NCBI GenBank assembly: GCA_964480425.1
Contig: CAYZPY010000038.1
Coordinates: forward strand, 1-18,105
Direction of reading: 5' to 3'
Length of the DNA stretch: 18,105 nt
Origin: CAYYMD01 sp964480425
GTDB lineage: Bacteria; Planctomycetota; Phycisphaerae; SM23-33
Position numbers and translations under genes: made by a program. Below the pieces are notes generated by a model that was given only the letters and a program-made list of their open reading frames with translations, did no database searches and had not been told where the DNA came from. Positions 13,940 to 18,105 of the stretch are shown piece by piece; the stretch's first letter is position 1, and every line of letters begins with the position of its first letter.

Positions 13940-13967
13940 TTGTGCAAAACGCAGTCGCGATTATTAT
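13940..13967 (+). promoter_or_regulatory. Weak candidate promoter of the sulfatase gene
   Basis: TTGTGC (13940-13945) and TATTAT (13962-13967, 5 of 6) are 16 nt apart, about 46 nt before the sulfatase ATG. The -35 is poor. The AT-rich character of this short gap is the main support. Confidence 0.3.
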
Positions 13968-14013
13968 GTTATAAACATGGAATTACGTTAACCAACGAGC
14001 AGCGGAGGCGGAA

Positions 14014-15726
14014 ATGGACAGAAGACGATTCCTCAAGTCGGTCGGTGTTGGTCTGGCGGGGCTTACAGGCGCCGGGATGCTCCGCGGCGCGGCGCCCGCC
14101 GGCGGCAAGAAGCCCAACATCCTGCTGATAATGTCCGACGATATGGGCTACTCGGACATCGGCTGCTACGGCAGCGAGGTTGACACGCCGAACCTGGACT
14201 CACTGGCGTCCAACGGTCTGCGGTTCACGCAGTTCTACAACACGGCGCGATGCTGCCCGACGCGGGCGTCGCTGCTGACCGGGCTGTACCAGCACCAGGC
14301 GGGCGTGGGATGGATGATGAGGGACCAGCACAAGCCCGGCTACCGCGGACACCTCAACAACAACTGCGTCACCATCGCCGAGGTGCTCAAGCCCGCCGGC
14401 TACTCGACCTACATGAGCGGAAAGTGGCACGTCGCATCGCCCACGCCGAAAGAAAAGGACCACTGGCCTCTTCATCGCGGGTTCGATAGGTTCTATGGGA
14501 CCATTCACGGGGCCGGGAGCTTCTACGACCCAAACACGCTCACGCGCGGAAACGAGTTCATCACGCCGTACAACGACCCGCAGTACAAGGTGGATAAATA
14601 CGATTACTACTACACCGACGCCATCAGCGACAACGCCGTGGAGTATTTACGCCAACACGGACGGTCGGACGGCGATGGACCGTTCTTCATGTACGTTGCG
14701 TACACGGCCGCCCATTGGCCCATGCACGCGCTTTCGGAAGACATCAAAAAATACGAGGGCAAGTACGACGACGGGTACGAGCCCATCCGCAAGGCGCGAT
14801 TCGAGCGGATGAAGAAACTCGGCGTAATCGAGGGCCATCGCAAACTTTCTCCCCGCGCCGGCGACTGGAGCGGGGTAAAGCACAAAAAGTGGGAGTCCAG
14901 CTGCATGGAGGTTTACGCGGCCATGATTGACCGCATGGACCGGGGCATCGGAAGGATCGTGGATGAGTTGAAAAGGCAGGGGCAACTGGAAAATACGCTG
15001 ATATTGTTTCTCCAGGACAACGGCGGCTGCGCCGAGGGTCTGGGTCGCAGCGGGGAATTCAAACCCCGCCCGGACAAGCCGCCTCACAAGCCCATGAAAG
15101 ACGATGAACTCCAGACAAAGATGATCCCGCACCACACGCGCGACGGATATCCCGTCCGGCAGGGCGCGGGCGTGATGCCCGGACCGGCCGATACGTACAT
15201 CGCCTACGGAAAGGCGTGGGCGAACGTCTCCAACACGCCGTTCCGCGAGTACAAGCACTGGGTCCACGAGGGCGGCATCGCCACGCCGCTTATCGCCCAC
15301 TGGCCTGCGGGCTTCAAGGCCAGGGGCGAACTGCGCCGCCCGTACGGGCACCTGATAGACATCATGGCCACTTGCATCGACGTAGCCGGGGCGGAATATC
15401 CCGAAAGATTCAACGGCCACGACATCACGCCGATGGAGGGCGTTTCGCTGGCGCCGGTGTTCGCCGGCGAAGAGCCGAAAGAACGCCCGCTTTTCTGGGA
15501 GCACGAGGGCAACGCCGCAGTCCGCCTTGGCAAGTGGAAACTGGTGTGCAAGAAGGGCGTCGGACGAGGCGATACGGTCAAACCCGACAAGTGGGAACTG
15601 TACGACATGGAAAAGGACCGCTCGGAACTTAACGATTTGTCCGATAAGCATCCCGGAAGGGTCAAAGAGATGCTCGAGATGTGGAAGGCGTGGGCCCGAC
15701 GGGCGCACGTCTTCCCGCATCCGTAG
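14014..15726 (+). CDS. Tat-exported arylsulfatase (type I, formylglycine-dependent)
   Basis: A sulfatase of 570 aa that would hydrolyse sulfate esters after export. The N-terminus DRRRFLKSVGVGLAGL is a twin-arginine signal, with cleavage expected near residue 26. The core begins KPNILLIMSDDMGYSDIGCYG, with metal ligands Asp42 and Asp43. The signature CCPTRASLLTG puts the formylglycine-forming Cys at residue 80 (CxPxR). GKWH gives Lys137 and His139; AAHWPMH gives His234; QDNGG gives Asp335 and Asn336. The end (LYDMEKDRSELNDLSDKHPGRVKEM) is typical of the family. GGAGG lies 5 nt before the ATG. A maturase is not in the window. The substrate cannot be told; sulfated polysaccharides are a reasonable inference. 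Confidence 0.95.
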   Translation: MDRRRFLKSVGVGLAGLTGAGMLRGAAPAGGKKPNILLIMSDDMGYSDIGCYGSEVDTPNLDSLASNGLRFTQFYNTARCCPTRASLLTGLYQHQAGVGWMMRDQHKPGYRGHLNNNCVTIAEVLKPAGYSTYMSGKWHVASPTPKEKDHWPLHRGFDRFYGTIHGAGSFYDPNTLTRGNEFITPYNDPQYKVDKYDYYYTDAISDNAVEYLRQHGRSDGDGPFFMYVAYTAAHWPMHALSEDIKKYEGKYDDGYEPIRKARFERMKKLGVIEGHRKLSPRAGDWSGVKHKKWESSCMEVYAAMIDRMDRGIGRIVDELKRQGQLENTLILFLQDNGGCAEGLGRSGEFKPRPDKPPHKPMKDDELQTKMIPHHTRDGYPVRQGAGVMPGPADTYIAYGKAWANVSNTPFREYKHWVHEGGIATPLIAHWPAGFKARGELRRPYGHLIDIMATCIDVAGAEYPERFNGHDITPMEGVSLAPVFAGEEPKERPLFWEHEGNAAVRLGKWKLVCKKGVGRGDTVKPDKWELYDMEKDRSELNDLSDKHPGRVKEMLEMWKAWARRAHVFPHP

Positions 15727-15735
15727 TTACGAAGA

Positions 15736-15808
15736 AACCACGGAGTGCACAGAGAACACCGAGAGTTAAAGAAAGTAAATCTCTGATATCTCCGTGACCT
15801 CTGTGGTT
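15736..15808. repeat. Inverted repeat built from CACnGAG-type 9-nt units
   Basis: The arms 15736-15763 and 15781-15808 are 28 nt each and match at 20 positions when one is reverse-complemented. Each arm carries three 9-nt units of the form CACnGAG, degraded in the third. The loop (15764-15780) is A-rich. It lies just after the sulfatase stop codon. The pattern resembles a dispersed intergenic repeat; only one copy is here. Confidence 0.7.
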
Positions 15809-15864
15809 CAATTCGGATGGCGGTTTTCGTCGGAACCGCGACGAGGCGGGTTCGGGGTAAGCGC

Positions 15865-15944
15865 AAAAAAAGGGCTTGGCCCGGGGGAGAGGCCAAGCCG
15901 CTTATAGGCCGGGCGGGGGAGACCCGGCCTTTTGGGATTTTTTT
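15865..15944. terminator. Bidirectional double hairpin with two identical loops
   Basis: Two perfect stems follow each other: 15873-15881 with 15891-15899 (9 bp), and 15907-15913 with 15923-15929 (7 bp). Both enclose the same 9-nt loop, CGGGGGAGA (15882-15890 and 15914-15922). An A7 run (15865-15871) precedes and a T7 run (15938-15944) follows. On the minus strand the 9-bp stem is followed by C-UUUUUUU, a canonical terminator for the CsgG gene at 16045. On the plus strand TTTT follows the second stem, serving the sulfatase. Identical loops are unusual and are discussed as a finding. The rest of the gap (15945-16044) is AT-rich with no gene. Confidence 0.8.
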
Positions 15945-16044
15945 GAGCCACTACATTATATACACTACAAATCGCCTTAATGCAAATTTACTGATATATT
16001 TTTCCATAATACTCCCGGCAATGCGACCTGCCCCGCCTGTTGAT

Positions 16045-17004
16045 TTAACTTCTTACCCTTCCGGACAGTTCCGTGATTTTTCTACATCGCTGTCCGGTTC
16101 GGAGATCGTCGGATTGGTCGGAATCCACGTTGGCTATGCTGTAGCGTCGGCGGACGCTACTGACGGTTATCGTGGCGACGGTGCGGCCTTGTTGGCGTCC
16201 TATGATGTCGCCGGTGTCCGGGTCGAAGATCGGCTCGCCCAGTTCGTACACTTCGTATTTTTCGCCTTCCTCGACGTTGCGGTTCGAGCCGCCGTTGATT
16301 ATCACCGTCTGCTCGTCCCGGACCAGTGCGATTTTCAGCGTCCAGGGGCGTGTTGCGATGGTTTTTGTGATTTTTTTGACGGCCTTGTCTATCACCTTCG
16401 AGGTCGCCCTGCCCAGCGGCGTGCGGTAGAACACGCTTCCGCCGAAGGCGACGTCTTTGTATGCGGCCTTGACGGTCATATCCCCGGCGCGGACCGACTG
16501 CTCGATGCTCCGGGAGCATATAATCTGTCCGGATTCCACGTCGACCACGTACAGCGTCATTCCCATCACGGCGCGGTTTGACCCGCCGAAGATGTCCCAG
16601 TGAAACAGATTCAGGAATCCGCTCTGCGCCTGCACGTGCCCGAAGTCGGTAACCGTTCCCTTGATGAGGTACTGCACGTTTTTGAGCCGCCCGACCTCGG
16701 CGCGGTTGTGCCTGCGGGTGGCGCCGCTATGCTGGAAGCGAAGCTCGCGCAGGACGGAGTCTATTTCGGGGCGCTCTATCACCTGGTAGCGCCCGGTGGC
16801 CACCAGGCGGTCGACCAGTATGTCGCGCATTCCGCCGCTGAGATTCCAGTTCAGCGGGAACGGGGCGCGGTTCTGGAATTTCATTACGGCGATGGTAGGC
16901 TTGACGTATCCCGGGGCGCCGGGATCGCCGAGAAGTCCGTGTCCGTTTCCGTTGCACCCGCAGCACGCGGCGGCGAGCGTGATAATAAGCACCAGGCGTT
17001 TCAT
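16045..17004 (-). CDS. CsgG-like lipoprotein, second locus
   Basis: A predicted outer-membrane lipoprotein of 319 aa. The signal contains a cysteine-rich lipobox (AACCGC; Cys14 or Cys17 is the likely lipidation site). Residues about 36-260 follow the CsgG pattern: TIAVMKFQNRAPF, GMRDILVDRLVATGRYQVIERPEIDSVL, GRLKNVQYLIKGTVTDF, MTLYVVDVESGQIICSRSIE, then FGGSVFYRTPLGRATSKVIDKAVKKITKTIA. This fits CsgG more closely than the gene at 4517-5494. A C-terminal part (about 200-319) has strands around VIINGGSNRNVEEGEKYEVYE and GRTVATITVSSVRRRYSIANV, with an acidic end. The ATG overlaps the stop of a short upstream ORF (ATGA). GGGAG is 11 nt before it, a long spacing. No CsgA, B, E or F gene is present. 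Confidence 0.85.
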   Translation of the reverse strand: MKRLVLIITLAAACCGCNGNGHGLLGDPGAPGYVKPTIAVMKFQNRAPFPLNWNLSGGMRDILVDRLVATGRYQVIERPEIDSVLRELRFQHSGATRRHNRAEVGRLKNVQYLIKGTVTDFGHVQAQSGFLNLFHWDIFGGSNRAVMGMTLYVVDVESGQIICSRSIEQSVRAGDMTVKAAYKDVAFGGSVFYRTPLGRATSKVIDKAVKKITKTIATRPWTLKIALVRDEQTVIINGGSNRNVEEGEKYEVYELGEPIFDPDTGDIIGRQQGRTVATITVSSVRRRYSIANVDSDQSDDLRTGQRCRKITELSGRVRS

Positions 17005-17027
17005 GGTTCGATAATCTCCCGAATCAT
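17001..17027 (-). CDS. Upstream ORF of 8 codons (MIREIIEP) coupled to the CsgG gene
   Basis: ATG at 17027 opens an 8-codon frame that ends with TGA at 17003-17001. That TGA overlaps the CsgG ATG (17004-17002) as ATGA. AGGAG lies 4 nt upstream of the uORF start, a short but usable spacing. The main gene's own GGGAG lies inside the uORF. Translation of the main gene may depend on ribosomes finishing this leader. It is too short for coding statistics, so expression is unproven. Confidence 0.4.
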   Translation of the reverse strand: MIREIIEP

Positions 17028-17137
17028 GTAACTCCTATCGGCGCGCCGTGCGGGAAATGTTTAGGACCGCCGATGTGGTTTGACTTGAAGGTAGAGTGTC
17101 CCTAAAAACTACCGGAGTGAAATCTACGGGTGAGGGA

Positions 17138-18052
17138 CTATTTGTCATTGTCGTTCGAGTGGTCGGGCTTTGAGGCGGGCGTGGAGGATTCGTCTTTATC
17201 GTGGCGTTCGGTCGTGCCGGCGGCCGACAGGCCGAGGATGTGCGGTTCGGTTTTTAACTTTGGCGGAGTGTTGGGCGTGCGGCCGCGGGTGACGTCGGGC
17301 TTTTCGGGTATGGAGAAACTTACCGGCTCGGATTTGCCCCTGGGGTCCAGGTAAACGCTCAATTGCGGGTAGTACTGGATGTTCACCTGACGCCCCTCCC
17401 GCGGCTGGGCCTGTATGCGCTCCAGCACACGCTCCTGATTGTCCATCAGTTCCCACCCGCCGTAGGCGTGCTTGAAGTACCACAGTTCCACCCGCCAGAT
17501 TATGTCGCCGTCGGACTGGTGGAAGGGGCGCGTGCGCATCATCTCGACAAGGGCGGTTGCCCGCTTGCCGTGTCCCTTTACGTATAGCGGGCGATGGAAG
17601 TCCATGAAGTCTTCCATGGTTTCGATGTGGCGGATTATATCCCGGGCGTCGCGTTTTGTGAACTTGTGCCGGCGTGGCGGGGGCAGGCCCAGTTGTTTGC
17701 GGCGGATTTCCGCCAGGCGCAGCAGACGCCGGTCGGTGAAGTCCAGGTCAATGCCCTCGATAATCCGCCCGTCGGGCGTTGCGATGCGGATATCGTAGCG
17801 CGCGTCGCCGGGCAGGTCCTCGAAGACGAATTCGCCGGTGGTCTCGTCGAAGCGGTCGGGCTTGTAGATCCTCTCTGCGGTGCGCGAGACTGCCCGGATG
17901 CTTTTTATTTTGTCCGGGGGCGTTACGGTCCCGCTTACCTTGCCGGATTTGGGCGGCTTGACGGGGGGCTTGTCCTCCTGGAGCCGCTTGGCGGCGCCGG
18001 CGGCGAGCGCCACGGCGGCACAGAAAATTATTATCCATGCGGATCGTTTCAT
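17138..18052 (-). CDS. Exported protein of unknown function with a carboxypeptidase-regulatory-like domain
   Basis: A protein of 304 aa that I do not recognise as a whole. Residues 1-20 are a signal peptide (WIIIFCAAVALAAGAA core). Residues about 37-105 look like a carboxypeptidase-regulatory-type beta-sandwich: SGTVTPPDKIKSIRAVSR, then FDETTGEFVFEDLPGDARYDIRIATPDGRIIEG. Residues about 118-175 are helical and basic (KFTKRDARDIIRHIETMEDFMDFH). Residues about 180-235 are aromatic-rich strands (IIWRVELWYFKHAYGGWEL, VNIQYYPQLSVYL). The tail is a Pro/Ser/Asp-rich low-complexity stretch. No clear Shine-Dalgarno is seen. It lies 133 nt upstream of the second CsgG gene on the same strand and may be co-transcribed, suggesting a joint envelope role. 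No catalytic motif is visible. Confidence 0.7.
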   Translation of the reverse strand: MKRSAWIIIFCAAVALAAGAAKRLQEDKPPVKPPKSGKVSGTVTPPDKIKSIRAVSRTAERIYKPDRFDETTGEFVFEDLPGDARYDIRIATPDGRIIEGIDLDFTDRRLLRLAEIRRKQLGLPPPRRHKFTKRDARDIIRHIETMEDFMDFHRPLYVKGHGKRATALVEMMRTRPFHQSDGDIIWRVELWYFKHAYGGWELMDNQERVLERIQAQPREGRQVNIQYYPQLSVYLDPRGKSEPVSFSIPEKPDVTRGRTPNTPPKLKTEPHILGLSAAGTTERHDKDESSTPASKPDHSNDNDK

Positions 18053-18069
18053 ACTTCGAGACGTATTTT

Positions 18070-18097
18070 AAACGCCGCCGGGGCGGGGCGGCTGTTT
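18070..18097. other. GC-rich hairpin with A/T flanks at the window edge
   Basis: GCCGCC (18074-18079) and GGCGGC (18087-18092) pair across a 7-nt loop, and AAAC/GTTT extends the stem past a 1-nt bulge. T-rich and A-rich flanks follow on both sides. It may be a terminator for a gene outside the window, or a leader hairpin of the gene at 17138-18052. Confidence 0.4.
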
Positions 18098-18105
18098 TAA
18101 AATTT

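Noticed and set aside
12664..13947. Long minus-strand ORF (427 codons) opposite trpS and scpA.
   Set aside because: It is antisense to two certain genes, spans the intergenic repeat and has no recognisable domain. Codon bias of GC-rich genes explains it.
14647..15720. Long minus-strand ORF (357 codons) opposite the sulfatase gene.
   Set aside because: A shadow frame of a clear sulfatase, without domain signals or a ribosome site.
15817..16581. Plus-strand ORF of 254 codons over the terminator region and into the CsgG gene.
   Set aside because: It reads through the double-hairpin terminator and is antisense to the CsgG-like gene; no start signal.
16045..17004. Annotation as true curli CsgG.
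   Set aside because: CsgA, CsgB, CsgE and CsgF are absent and the C-terminal part differs; only superfamily membership is supported.

Overview
The window reads as GC-rich chromosomal DNA from a Gram-negative (diderm) bacterium. Lipid A enzymes (LpxD, LpxI), a LolD-type lipoprotein-export ATPase, GspB/ExeA secretion accessory proteins and several predicted outer-membrane lipoproteins all imply an outer membrane. A Tat-exported sulfatase, the intergenic repeat styles and the unusual CsgG/LPP20-rich operon suggest the Planctomycetota (Phycisphaerae-like) or a relative. That placement is inference, because no rRNA or other marker gene is present.

Layout. Positions 108-5494 (minus strand) hold a five-gene envelope operon. 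In transcription order it encodes a CsgG-like lipoprotein with TPRs, a protein with three tandem LPP20-type domains, a small lipoprotein, and two adjacent FlgT-like paralogues that fuse an LPP20-type and a TolB-N/CsgG-type domain. Positions 5614-6669 are queA (tRNA queuosine synthesis), with a well-formed promoter and two DnaA-box-like sites upstream. Positions 6869-9629 are lolD-lpxD-lpxI, all on the minus strand. Positions 9880-11420 are exeA-gspB, also minus. An AT-rich divergent promoter region follows. The plus strand then carries a 102-aa membrane protein, trpS, scpA and a sulfatase (11655-15726). A repeat and a bidirectional double-hairpin terminator (15736-15944) separate the sulfatase from two minus-strand genes: a second CsgG-like lipoprotein (16045-17004) and an exported protein of unknown function (17138-18052).

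How the genes fit together. Most of the window concerns building the cell envelope: lipid A synthesis, lipoprotein sorting, secretion support and a set of CsgG/LpoB/TolB-N/LPP20-fold exported proteins. The housekeeping genes queA, trpS and scpA sit between the two CsgG-type loci.

The most novel-looking parts are: (1) the modular CsgG/LPP20/FlgT-like operon without flagellar or curli genes; (2) the two stem-loops with identical loops at 15873-15929, which on the minus strand form C-rich anti-Shine-Dalgarno-like loops ending in a U-tract terminator; (3) an 8-codon upstream ORF whose stop overlaps the start of the second CsgG gene; (4) intergenic inverted repeats built on a 9-nt period; and (5) promoter geometries suggesting leaderless mRNAs for trpS and lolD. 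No tRNA, rRNA, CRISPR array, insertion sequence or prophage gene was recognised.
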